From Desulfobulbaceae bacterium (GTDB lineage Bacteria; Bacteroidota; Ignavibacteria; Kapaibacteriales; UBA2268): a DNA stretch of 64,000 nt. Shown here piece after piece: positions 28,124-36,355 of the stretch. Each line of letters starts with the position of its first letter. Positions within the stretch are counted from its first letter, which is position 1. The notes beneath the pieces are model-generated. The model was not told the origin of the DNA. It did not search any database and was given only the letters and a program-made list of their open reading frames with translations. The position numbers were made by a program, and so were the translations under genes. The stretch lies in the NCBI GenBank assembly GCA_018335795.1, contig JAGXRP010000033.1, positions 317,973-381,972 of the forward strand. The letters run 5' to 3'.

Positions 28124-29488
28124 TTATAAAATGGCATTCATCAAATTGTCGTTATCAGGCGGCACATTTGGATTAGCATTTTTTTCCGTAATTGGATAAA
28201 TAAATCGTACTGGTATTTGTGCTGATGGTAAACTGCCGGTTCTTCTCATATCAGTATAATTTTGACCTTCCAAAAACAATTGCAAGTGCTTTTGAAGTAA
28301 AATTTCACCAACCAAATCAGTTCCTGAGTAATTACCAAGACCCGCAGCGTTTCGTATTGCGTTCAAATCGTTAGTGGCTTCACCGGGTGCACCGGAACGA
28401 GCAGCTGCTTCAGCTCGAATAAGTATATTCTCTTCAAACGATATTAGAGGGAAATCGTCTGCATAGGCAGCATATTTCAATCTTCTGGATGACATTGTAG
28501 GATCGAGTTCCTCGTCAGATGCACCTTCAGTGTTGAAAAAGGCAAAACCGACAAAATTACCTTCAGAGTTTGGCTGAAAATACATGGCAATTCTTCCATC
28601 ATTTTCTTCTGCGTGGAGCAAATCCATAAATGTACGTTCAACTCTGATTGGTTCACCGACTTCAGTCAAAGCCCAGTGTCCCCAAGGCGAATATTCACCG
28701 GCGGCATCATTATAAATTCCCAATAGTGTACCTGATGCAGCATCAATACCTAAGCGAGCATGATTGAGTGCTTCCGCATAATTTTTTACATGTAAATAAT
28801 ATCTTGCTCTAAGTGAGTGTACAACTTTTGTCCAAACAACTCCATCACCTTTGAAATTTAAGTCGCTGTTAATCGCAGCTGAATTTGCAAAATGAGTAGC
28901 AGCTGATTCAAGAAGTCTTTGTACTTCGGCATATGCATCAGCTTGTGAAACAAACTGAGGTGGTTCAAGCCCTACAATTGTGGTAGGAATCGAGCCGTAA
29001 AAAGCTGCCAATTCGCCCAAAAGAAGAGCTTTGTAGGTCTTTGCAATTCCTAAATAGGAGTTTTGTAATTTATCATTTTCTGCACCGAATTCAACTTCAG
29101 GAGCAAAGTTAATGATATCATTAGCAATTCTGACTCCGCGATAGCCGATTTTCCACATGTCATCAACGAATCCGTCGGTTTGCATACCGTAGGAGTTCCA
29201 ACTGACCGGTTGTGGTCTACCTAAACCTTCGGGAGCACACATTTGACGTGTCCACATTGCAGCAATTCTTGAGCGGTCGCCCGAATAGAAATCTGCAGTA
29301 GCAACCTGAAGTGAAATCATGAGACCATTTACACCTACAGCAGATTTAACGTTTGATTCATTTATTGCATTAGGAGAGTTGTTTATGTTATCGTCAATAT
29401 CACAGCCGGTAAAAGCTAAGGGCCCGACAAGCATAACAGCAATAATCATTAATACTCTCGATAACTGTTTTAATAGATTTTTCTTCAT
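28124..29488 (-). CDS. SusD/RagB-like outer-membrane lipoprotein
   Basis: 454 aa from the ATG at 29488 (GGAG nine bases upstream). The longer frame back to 29569 lies inside SusC. Lipoprotein signal ends LAFTGC, Cys at about residue 28. SusD-like features: a repeat-helix (TPR-like) scaffold, KIGYRGVRIANDIINFAPEVE, LGIAKTYKALLLGELAAFYGSIP, and the C-terminal pattern ILIRAEAAARSGAPGEATNDLNAIRNAAGL followed by LEGQNYTDMRRTGSLP. It fits the SusD-like_2 group. It captures oligosaccharide, peptide or another ligand for the SusC transporter encoded 19 nt upstream. No glycoside hydrolase or peptidase is adjacent, so the ligand is unknown. Confidence 0.92.
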   Translation of the reverse strand: MKKNLLKQLSRVLMIIAVMLVGPLAFTGCDIDDNINNSPNAINESNVKSAVGVNGLMISLQVATADFYSGDRSRIAAMWTRQMCAPEGLGRPQPVSWNSYGMQTDGFVDDMWKIGYRGVRIANDIINFAPEVEFGAENDKLQNSYLGIAKTYKALLLGELAAFYGSIPTTIVGLEPPQFVSQADAYAEVQRLLESAATHFANSAAINSDLNFKGDGVVWTKVVHSLRARYYLHVKNYAEALNHARLGIDAASGTLLGIYNDAAGEYSPWGHWALTEVGEPIRVERTFMDLLHAEENDGRIAMYFQPNSEGNFVGFAFFNTEGASDEELDPTMSSRRLKYAAYADDFPLISFEENILIRAEAAARSGAPGEATNDLNAIRNAAGLGNYSGTDLVGEILLQKHLQLFLEGQNYTDMRRTGSLPSAQIPVRFIYPITEKNANPNVPPDNDNLMNAIL

Positions 29489-29507
29489 AATATTTTTCTC
29501 CACAGAA

Positions 29508-32500
29508 TTAATAATTAATTGATATTGCGAATCTGTATGAACGTACTTGAGGTAATGTAAAGTAGTCATACCCCCTTCCTTCTGCGGCTGAAAAAGTATT
29601 CACTTCAGGATCGTAGCCGTCATATTCTGAAATTGTCAACAAATTCCTTACTGAGAAGTTAAATGCTATGGTATTGATGTTCCATGCTTGTAAACCACGC
29701 CAGCGATATTCCAAAGTTAACTCTCTGAACTTGATGTAAGAGCCATCAACAATATGAGGTTCATTGATATAGAATCCATTTGAATAAGCTCTATAATACC
29801 ATTCTTTAGTAGCTTGTACCAGAGCATTTGGATCTGAAATATCCATGACAGGATCACCTTCGAAATTAAACCAAGGGTCATATCTGTCCTCAGTATCACC
29901 GTGAGTACCGAAGTTATACAAAGCACCACGTGTACCGTTCCACACTTCTTGCCCCATGACTGCATCAATCAGGAAGCTTACAGTGAAATCTCTCATGATA
30001 GTGAATTCGTTTCTCCAGCTAAGCATGAAATCAGGATTTGAATTACCGATAATTTTCTGGTCAACATCCTGTTTAGGAGCACCAACATATGGAAATCCAT
30101 AATCGTCCTCAAGAGGTTCAGCAGATTGGTCACGAACCCAAGCCTTGAGGTTTTCATCATAACGGGCTCTGTCACCTGAATAAAGAATTTTGCCGTCAAC
30201 GTCTCTCAACCAGCCATAGCCGAAGAATACGCCTAATGGTTGACCGACCATGGCAACGTTTTGAATACCAACAAATCCGCCGCCAAGAGTAACGTTAGCA
30301 TCATCAGGTTGGTTTGGTGTGATTTCCAATTTTGTTACTTCGTTCTTATTGGTTGAGTAATTGAGGATAGTGTTCCACGAAAAGTCAGTAGTAGCAAATG
30401 GATTAGCTCTCAATGTAAGCTCAATACCTTTATTCCACATTTCGCCGGCGTTGCTAAGTCTTTGGTCATAGCCTGTCGATGTAGGTACAGGAACACTAAG
30501 AATCATATCGCTGATATCTTGGTGGTAATATGTGGCTTCGAAGTTTAATCTGTCTTCAAAGAATCCCAAATCAATACCGAACTCAATTTCTTCAGTCAAT
30601 TCCGGCAAAATATCATCAGTACCTGCAACAATAAATGATGCAGCATCAGTTCCACCACCGGGTTTGATACCTATCTGACCGGATCTTGAAGCTGTAGTCG
30701 CTCTACCCCATGGGTCGAAGAAGCCTGCTGTTCCATACAAGAAGTTGGTAGCATATGCATAAGGTAAAGATGGTGAACCGGCTTGTCCCCACGATCCACG
30801 TAGTCTGATGTTGCTGAAAATATCTTTGCTGCCGGCCATGAATTCTTCACGACTCAGGTTATAAGATAAACCAACTTTGGGATAGTAATGGAATTTTTTA
30901 CTGGAGCCAAAAGTTGAACTTCCATCGCGTCTCATAGCTAAAGTCAAGGATAACTTGTCTTGCCAAGTATTTGTTAATTGACCAAAGTAGCCAACCGTTT
31001 TAGTTTCGGTTACAGATGAACCACCGTCTCTGATAGCACCGGCACTAATTTGGTCATAAAAAGGCAAAGTGTTTTCTGCATCAGCATAATTTGAAGTACG
31101 ATTATCCCAAATAACTTGACTACCGATGACAAATGTAGTAAATAAATTATCGTCTAACCAACGTCGTTGATAGTTGGCTGTAAAGTCATAATTCATCTTG
31201 TTATTAGTTATGCGTTGGTCAGCAATGTATCCTGCACGGTTTGTAGTGGAAGCACTTCCAACAGCAAGTCGTTCCTTATTTTTATACTCATATCTATCCA
31301 TACCGACTCTGGCGTCTAATGAAAGATATGTGAATGGCTGCCATTTAATTTCAGTACTATGAATAAAGCGTTCAATTTTGGAATTGTAAATGTTTGATTT
31401 TTGTGTCCAAATTGGGTTATCGTATGTACCGAATCGCCTTTGAGTTCCATCAGGTTTCAAATAATTTGTGTTATCAAATTCAGGTGGAGACCTCAAACTA
31501 CCCAACAAAATGCCTGATGTATTTGAACCATCCTGAGGTAGGTCATTGTTGATTGTAACAAAGTTACTATTACTCCTCATTGAAACACCCGGAAGTATAG
31601 AAATACCTAAATTAGCTCTGATATTAGTTCTTTCAAGTGATGAGCCTTCAACATAACCTTGGATTCCGGCAAAAGTACCATTTATCAGATAATCGAATTG
31701 TGGTACACCACCGGATATTGTCAAGGATTGCTCGTGCGATATTGCGGTTCTGAAAGGATCTTCAGAATGTTCATATACAGGTGTTCCGACAGCCAATTCA
31801 GCACCCCATGAATCGTTAGAACCCGGATTGTTATTTACTGAAGGTACTCTTTGACCATATTTAGTTTGCAATGGTACTTCACCGGATTTTTGGTCAACAG
31901 TAACAGATGTTGAGAAGTTAATCTGAGCCGGTTTGTCGTAACTAGACAGTTTACCGCGTTTAGTAGTAATCAATACAACTCCATTAGCCGCTGCAGAACC
32001 GTAAATAGCCGCAGCAGATGCTCCTTTCAAGATTTCCATTGACTCGATATCTTGAGGATTAATATCCACGGCACGATTGGAATATTGATATACACCACTT
32101 CCGTCGTAAAGAGAAGTGTTGTCGAGAATCACACCATCAACAACGTATAATGGTTCTGATGAACCCAAGATTGATTTTCTTCCTCGCATGGTAATAAATG
32201 TACCAGCACCCGGAGTACCAGAATTCCTGGTGACATTTACACCCGGAACGCGCCCGCTAATCGCATCTATTGCCGAAGGTGATACTACATTTGCGACATC
32301 ACGACCGGAAACAGAGGATATTTGGTTACCAAGTGTTGTTCTGTCAACCTCTCCGGTTAAACCTACAACGACAATTTGGTTCATTTGGATTGAATGCGAA
32401 GATAATTCAAGCCTGACTTCGCGTGTTTCGCCCTCTTTCAGGACGATTCTTTGTGTATAAGTTTCATAGCCCACGTATCTGGCTTCCAACAGATGGTCGC

Positions 32501-32762
32501 CGGCCGGAGCTTGAAAAGTAAAGTTACCTTTTGAATCGGATACGGCACCGATTCTAAGCGCTGGAATAGAAACCGAAGCTCTTGGGAGAGGAGTTTTGGT
32601 TTCTTTGTCAATCACCGTTCCTTTGATTAGTGTTGCGTTTGCTTGGACACTTACTGCATTAAACAAAAATACAGCGACAAATAATACAATGTAACAAGCT
32701 GAACTTAATCGCAGACATCGGGAACATAGTACGGTTGTTATGCCGCTAGTCTGGTTTCCCAT
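29508..32762 (-). CDS. SusC/RagA family TonB-linked outer-membrane transporter
   Basis: 1084 aa from the ATG at 32762. N-terminal hydrophobic signal (CYIVLFVAVFLFNAVSVQA), then a carboxypeptidase-regulatory-like domain at ~45-125 (IKGTVIDKETKTPLPRASVSI ... LLEARYVGYETYTQRI). The plug follows with VSPSAIDAISGRVPGVNVTRNSGTPGAGTFI, the SusC signature IRGxxS variant MRGRKSIL, PLYVVDGVIL, and IESMEILKGASAAAIYGSAAANGVVLITTKRG. The rest is a 22-strand barrel ending SYRFAISINY. It imports the ligand presented by the SusD partner 19 nt downstream. An A18 tract lies ~165 nt upstream. Confidence 0.95.
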   Translation of the reverse strand: MGNQTSGITTVLCSRCLRLSSACYIVLFVAVFLFNAVSVQANATLIKGTVIDKETKTPLPRASVSIPALRIGAVSDSKGNFTFQAPAGDHLLEARYVGYETYTQRIVLKEGETREVRLELSSHSIQMNQIVVVGLTGEVDRTTLGNQISSVSGRDVANVVSPSAIDAISGRVPGVNVTRNSGTPGAGTFITMRGRKSILGSSEPLYVVDGVILDNTSLYDGSGVYQYSNRAVDINPQDIESMEILKGASAAAIYGSAAANGVVLITTKRGKLSSYDKPAQINFSTSVTVDQKSGEVPLQTKYGQRVPSVNNNPGSNDSWGAELAVGTPVYEHSEDPFRTAISHEQSLTISGGVPQFDYLINGTFAGIQGYVEGSSLERTNIRANLGISILPGVSMRSNSNFVTINNDLPQDGSNTSGILLGSLRSPPEFDNTNYLKPDGTQRRFGTYDNPIWTQKSNIYNSKIERFIHSTEIKWQPFTYLSLDARVGMDRYEYKNKERLAVGSASTTNRAGYIADQRITNNKMNYDFTANYQRRWLDDNLFTTFVIGSQVIWDNRTSNYADAENTLPFYDQISAGAIRDGGSSVTETKTVGYFGQLTNTWQDKLSLTLAMRRDGSSTFGSSKKFHYYPKVGLSYNLSREEFMAGSKDIFSNIRLRGSWGQAGSPSLPYAYATNFLYGTAGFFDPWGRATTASRSGQIGIKPGGGTDAASFIVAGTDDILPELTEEIEFGIDLGFFEDRLNFEATYYHQDISDMILSVPVPTSTGYDQRLSNAGEMWNKGIELTLRANPFATTDFSWNTILNYSTNKNEVTKLEITPNQPDDANVTLGGGFVGIQNVAMVGQPLGVFFGYGWLRDVDGKILYSGDRARYDENLKAWVRDQSAEPLEDDYGFPYVGAPKQDVDQKIIGNSNPDFMLSWRNEFTIMRDFTVSFLIDAVMGQEVWNGTRGALYNFGTHGDTEDRYDPWFNFEGDPVMDISDPNALVQATKEWYYRAYSNGFYINEPHIVDGSYIKFRELTLEYRWRGLQAWNINTIAFNFSVRNLLTISEYDGYDPEVNTFSAAEGRGYDYFTLPQVRSYRFAISINY

Positions 32763-33209
32763 AGGCAATCCCCTATAAAATTTTTAAAAAGGTTATTTAA
32801 ATCAAATAGCCAAAAATTGAAAACTTAGAAGGTGTAATAATCCTTTATGTGCACTCCTGTATAAATGAAACATATTTTATCACTATATTCAGTGACTAAA
32901 TTAACAATAAATTAACATATAACAAATTTTTTTTTTTTTTTTTTGAATCATTTGAACGTTCTTGTCTGCTTCTTTAATGATTTATAAACAAATATTAATT
33001 ATTTTTCGTAATAAACATAGCACTTTCGATTATAGGACTTACCCAAAAAGTATATATTTCCTTGGAACTGTTGGTTGTATATTATTTAATTAACTATATG
33101 AGATTCGGAAAATATCTTTTACTTCATTGTTAATATTAATAATAGTTAATCGTATTTAATTTATATCACAATTTAACTTTTTTTGCACAAACACATCCAA
33201 ATATTGATT
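32763..33209. other. Intergenic region upstream of susC
   Basis: Very AT-rich stretch between susC (minus) and the tRNA promoter. The main features are the homopolymer at 32927-32944 and an imperfect inverted repeat around 32883-32900. I find no gene and no exact TAnnTTTG match for susC. Confidence 0.5.
32927..32944. repeat. 18-bp homopolymer (A18 on the susC strand)
   Basis: Uninterrupted T18 on the plus strand, about 165 bp upstream of the susC start codon. Tracts of this length are prone to slipped-strand changes and A-tract bending, and could alter susC transcription; assembly length error is also likely. Confidence 0.85.
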
Positions 33210-33240
33210 TTTGTTATGTTGCCGAGATGTGTTATATTTG
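33210..33240 (+). promoter_or_regulatory. Bacteroidota-type promoter of tRNA-Val
   Basis: TTTG (33210-33213), 19-bp spacer, TATATTTG (33233-33240). Both boxes match the consensus, and the tRNA begins 13 bases downstream, so transcription would start only a few bases before the mature 5' end. Confidence 0.75.
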
Positions 33241-33252
33241 TAACTGAATTTT

Positions 33253-33326
33253 GGGCTCTTAGCTCAGTTGGTTAGAGCGCTACGTTGACATCGTAGAGGT
33301 CGCCGGTTCGAATCCTGTAGAGCCCA
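33253..33326 (+). tRNA. tRNA-Val (GAC anticodon)
   Basis: 74-nt cloverleaf: acceptor stem GGGCTCT paired with AGAGCCC, D-arm AGCTCAGTTGGTTAGAGC, anticodon stem CTACG/CGTAG with loop TTGACAT (anticodon GAC, reading GUC/GUU), T-loop TTCGAAT and discriminator A. CCA is not encoded. The T-stem is poor: GCCGG against CCTGT gives one C-U mismatch and one G-U pair. A consensus promoter precedes and a terminator follows. Confidence 0.93.
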
Positions 33327-33352
33327 CAAAATTCTAAGTCCTATCACCGTTG

Positions 33353-33376
33353 CCCTGATAAAGTCAGGGTTTTTTA
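33353..33376 (+). terminator. Intrinsic terminator after tRNA-Val
   Basis: CCCTGA / TCAGGG stem with a 5-nt loop (33353-33369) followed by a T run. It lies 27 nt past the mature tRNA 3' end. Confidence 0.8.
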
Positions 33377-33741
33377 GTTGTCTTTCAGGGGCTGTCTAAT
33401 AAAAGAATCTTTTATTTTAGAATATTGTACCGACCTAAAATATTTTGATAAGACATCCATAAAAGATAGTAAATCAACAACCCCTAACCAATTCTTTTTA
33501 GATGAAGAGTTTCTTTGGGCGTACATATGTCTGGCTTTATCCCTCATTTTGGAAGACGATGCAAGCAAAGCCTGATAATGATTAGTATTGGGCATAGCTT
33601 CCGCTAATGATGAAAAGCTGTCTCGAATGAGGCAGCTTTTTTGTGATGTCAATAAAAATGAATCTTAGATTTATAAAAAATATTATTTTTCATTTGGATA
33701 GTATAAAAATAATTATTACTTTGCTTATGTTATGCTTGAAA
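33377..33741. other. Intergenic stretch of unclear origin with a hairpin
   Basis: About 365 bp without a recognised gene. Open frames on both strands (plus 33378-33575, minus 33374-33652) have no ribosome site I trust and no family I recognise. The left part begins with GGGGCTGTCTAATAA, which resembles ends of some insertion sequences, and the right part holds a hairpin at 33613-33640. It may be a decayed mobile element; I see no transposase motif. Confidence 0.35.
33613..33643 (+). terminator. Hairpin with T run (AGCTGTC family)
   Basis: 12-bp stem AAAAGCTGTCTC with one G-T pair, GAAT loop, followed by T6. It looks like an intrinsic terminator but no gene I can name ends before it. The stem is nearly the same as the terminator after sppA at 44196. 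Confidence 0.6.
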
Positions 33742-34518
33742 ATGAAATATTATATATATATTGTAGTTATAGCATTGACTTGGACTTACTCACTTTCAGC
33801 TCAAAGCGAGATTGGCGAGATTGGTGAGATTGGTGAGATTGGTGAGATTGGTGAGAAAACTGATAAAATTGTAGAACACTCCAACGTCAGATATTTTTAC
33901 GAACCTTACCCTCTTGAAACAGGAACATATTTATTGCAACTTGGTGGTTCAATTTCACTTTTGCCTATCCCAATTATCGAAGTTGAATTCCCGGTACCTG
34001 CAATTGATTTGAACTACAAACATTGCATATTTAAGAATGTATCGCTAGTTGGTGTATTGTCAACTAATTATTATTCCAACATACTTCACACCGGACTGCA
34101 ATTCAACACTAATTTCTCGCAATTTAGTATTGGTGTGGCAAACCATATAGGGACATTTGCAGGGTTTATTAACATCGAAGGACAATTCGATAAAAATGAA
34201 GCATATGCCTTTTTCTATATGCCGATAGTTCGCTTGGGTTGGCGGATGAAGAATGCCTCTGTATCTGCATCATTAGTAGCATCTTACATTTTCAAAAGCG
34301 AAACTAAAATTAGTGATATTGATGCTCCCGGTCCACAAGGTGATTGGAATGATTTCTTCTGCACAGTGGCACTTGAGCAGCCAATATTCAAAGAGACATT
34401 ACTTTCAATCGGCTTAAGTTTCACTATTTCACGAACTCCATACCAAGCATGGCTTTTATTTAATACAATAGACCAATACCAATATGTTCCGGAATTTTTC
34501 TTTTCATTTCAATTATGA
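33742..34518 (+). CDS. Exported protein with (Gly-Glu-Ile)n repeat, probable outer-membrane beta-barrel
   Basis: 258 aa from the ATG at 33742, which opens a signal peptide (MKYYIYIVVIALTWTYSLSAQ). Earlier in-frame starts would place a long basic tail before it. Immediately after the cleavage site five 9-bp units encode a Glu-Ile-Gly repeat. The remainder alternates polar and hydrophobic residues with Gly/Asn turns and ends in FFFSFQL, consistent with a small outer-membrane barrel. I recognise no family. It is first of a three-gene operon; the stop overlaps the next start as ATGA. Confidence 0.65.
   Translation: MKYYIYIVVIALTWTYSLSAQSEIGEIGEIGEIGEIGEKTDKIVEHSNVRYFYEPYPLETGTYLLQLGGSISLLPIPIIEVEFPVPAIDLNYKHCIFKNVSLVGVLSTNYYSNILHTGLQFNTNFSQFSIGVANHIGTFAGFINIEGQFDKNEAYAFFYMPIVRLGWRMKNASVSASLVASYIFKSETKISDIDAPGPQGDWNDFFCTVALEQPIFKETLLSIGLSFTISRTPYQAWLLFNTIDQYQYVPEFFFSFQL
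33808..33852 (+). repeat. Five tandem copies of a 9-bp coding repeat
   Basis: GAGATTGGC once, then GAGATTGGT four times, exactly in frame, encoding Glu-Ile-Gly units just after the predicted signal peptidase site. Copy-number change would lengthen or shorten the mature N-terminus by three residues without frameshift. Confidence 0.95.
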
Positions 34519-35111
34519 TAAAAACATTAACGATATATTTAATATTATCAATTTTAACTACTACAAGTGTTTTCACTAGTGACGATTTTGTTTATGATAT
34601 TTATTTGATTATATCGGGTTCCCCTACTTTCAGTATTTTTAAAGATGAACGAATTCCGGGTTTAACTGATAAAACAGCCTTCGGCTATGGATTTACCGGA
34701 AGGGTAATGTGGCATCCGGACCGAAATTTATCTTTCGGGATTATGTCGGGTTATTTGCTATTGGCTAACGATGAAATTGAAATCAAACCACAAGTGAATG
34801 GCGATAAATTTTCGAAGGCTTACGCTTCTCTGCACGCCGTTCCGCTTCAATTTGTTGTAACAACCCAAAAACATGGATTCGAAGCAGGGATTGGAATGGG
34901 TCCCTACATTTTAATCAGCAATATTGAATACGAGACAATCGCTACTAGTAATCGTAATGAGCTCGGACTTACTCTTTTCAGCTCATATACATTCCCTCTT
35001 ACAGAGCAAATTGATATAGGTCCTGAAATCCGAGTATTATATTTGAGCTACCGTGGAATTTTTTCAATTATGCCAACTTTTACTCTTAGATACAATGTTT
35101 GGAGTTATTAA
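34515..35111 (+). CDS. Small exported protein, probable outer-membrane beta-barrel
   Basis: 198 aa. Signal peptide at 1-~21 (MIKTLTIYLILSILTTTSVFT). The mature part has amphipathic strand-like segments (GYGFTGRVMWHPDRNLSFGIMSGYLLL, VPLQFVVTTQKHGFEAGIGMGPYIL, ELGLTLFSSYTFPL, IDIGPEIRVLYLSY) and ends in an aromatic strand (FTLRYNVWSY). This suggests an 8- to 10-strand barrel of the OmpW/Opacity kind, without a specific family match. The ATG overlaps the previous stop (ATGA) and its own stop overlaps the next ATG (TAATG), so the three products are made together. Confidence 0.65.
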   Translation: MIKTLTIYLILSILTTTSVFTSDDFVYDIYLIISGSPTFSIFKDERIPGLTDKTAFGYGFTGRVMWHPDRNLSFGIMSGYLLLANDEIEIKPQVNGDKFSKAYASLHAVPLQFVVTTQKHGFEAGIGMGPYILISNIEYETIATSNRNELGLTLFSSYTFPLTEQIDIGPEIRVLYLSYRGIFSIMPTFTLRYNVWSY

Positions 35112-36340
35112 TGAAAAAATTGTGGATCTTATTATTAATTATATTGGTATCTTGTATATCGGAATTACCAACAGCTCCTGAATTGAAAGTAGATTTCGAA
35201 CTATTCGAAAATATTACTATCCCTTTATGTGATAGCACCAAATTATTCATGGATGGCGTTTACGAAGTCCTCAAAGGCAAAGAAATATTCGGGAGTGAAG
35301 TTGTATGCAAATGGTTCGATAAGCGTTTAAGCATAATATCAACTAGCGACGTTATATATTCCGAGAATGTTGGTGGCGCTGTCGTTGATACAATTGCTTT
35401 CACAGGATACTTCAGAACAGTAAGGTCTGCAGATGTTGCTCGAATGTCATTGTTAATATATCCGGAAAATGGCGGTCAAGCTTTAGTCTCCAGAATAGCG
35501 CCGAACATTGTAACTTTAATCGGAAAGACTAGCGACGGAAGCCCTCTGCTATTTAAGAAAAAAAGAAATTTATATGCTAGTAATCGAGATTTTCAAATTA
35601 TCGCTCATCGTGGTGGCGGCAGAAACTCGGAACGTTTAGGCTTCTCCGAGAATAGTATTGAGATGATGAAGCATTCCAAAATATTGGGGGCGACAGGAAT
35701 TGAAATTGATGTAAAACTTACCCGAGACGGGCATGCAATTGTTTTTCACGACAACACTTTTTCCCCGCGTACTGTCAATGGTAGCTATCTTCTCGGCAAA
35801 GTTGATAATTTCTACCTTCATCATATCAAATTATTCGGACGATTAGTTTGTGGTGAACAAATTCCTACGCTTTCTGAAGCTTTAACTGCAATTATTGAAG
35901 ATACAAAATTGACTATGGTGTGGCTTGATGTCAAAGACGTAAATGCTGTTGACGAAATAATCCGAGTCCAAAGTGAATCAATAAATTATGCCAAATCTTT
36001 GGGTCGCGAGATTCAAATTCTTTTAGGAATACCGGATAATAAGGTTTTAAATGCTTACAGGAATAGCAAGCTAACAAATACAACTCCAATTTTAATTGAA
36101 TTAGACCTATCGATAGCTCTATCAGACGATTTTCCTACATGCGAAGTTTGGGCACCAAGATGGACAAACGGTTTCCAAAACTCCAAAGTGGAGGTGGCAA
36201 AAAATGCCGGCATGAAAGTCTTCATCTGGACTCTTGACGTGAAAGATTGCATTTATGACTTTATCAACAATTCCAACGTTGACGGAATTTTGAGCAATTA
36301 TCCTTCACTTGTTGCCGGCATTTATTATTCGCAAAAATAA
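35111..36340 (+). CDS. Glycerophosphodiester phosphodiesterase family lipoprotein
   Basis: 409 aa from the ATG at 35111 with GGAG upstream. Lipoprotein signal LLIILVSC, Cys15. Residues ~20-155 are a unique beta-rich region that I cannot assign. The GDPD barrel spans ~162-400: IIAHRGGGRN (His166-Arg167), FSENS (catalytic/metal Glu), GIEIDVKLTRDGHAIVFHDNTF (Glu, Asp, and His of HD), VWLDVKD, and a C-terminal GMKVFIWTLD...VDGILSNYP. All catalytic residues are present. It hydrolyses glycerophosphodiesters at the envelope, perhaps scavenging phospholipid head groups. It is coexpressed with two putative outer-membrane barrels; it ends 16 bp from the converging frameshifted gene. Confidence 0.88.
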   Translation: MKKLWILLLIILVSCISELPTAPELKVDFELFENITIPLCDSTKLFMDGVYEVLKGKEIFGSEVVCKWFDKRLSIISTSDVIYSENVGGAVVDTIAFTGYFRTVRSADVARMSLLIYPENGGQALVSRIAPNIVTLIGKTSDGSPLLFKKKRNLYASNRDFQIIAHRGGGRNSERLGFSENSIEMMKHSKILGATGIEIDVKLTRDGHAIVFHDNTFSPRTVNGSYLLGKVDNFYLHHIKLFGRLVCGEQIPTLSEALTAIIEDTKLTMVWLDVKDVNAVDEIIRVQSESINYAKSLGREIQILLGIPDNKVLNAYRNSKLTNTTPILIELDLSIALSDDFPTCEVWAPRWTNGFQNSKVEVAKNAGMKVFIWTLDVKDCIYDFINNSNVDGILSNYPSLVAGIYYSQK

Positions 36341-36355
36341 GTTCTCCCTTCGCCC

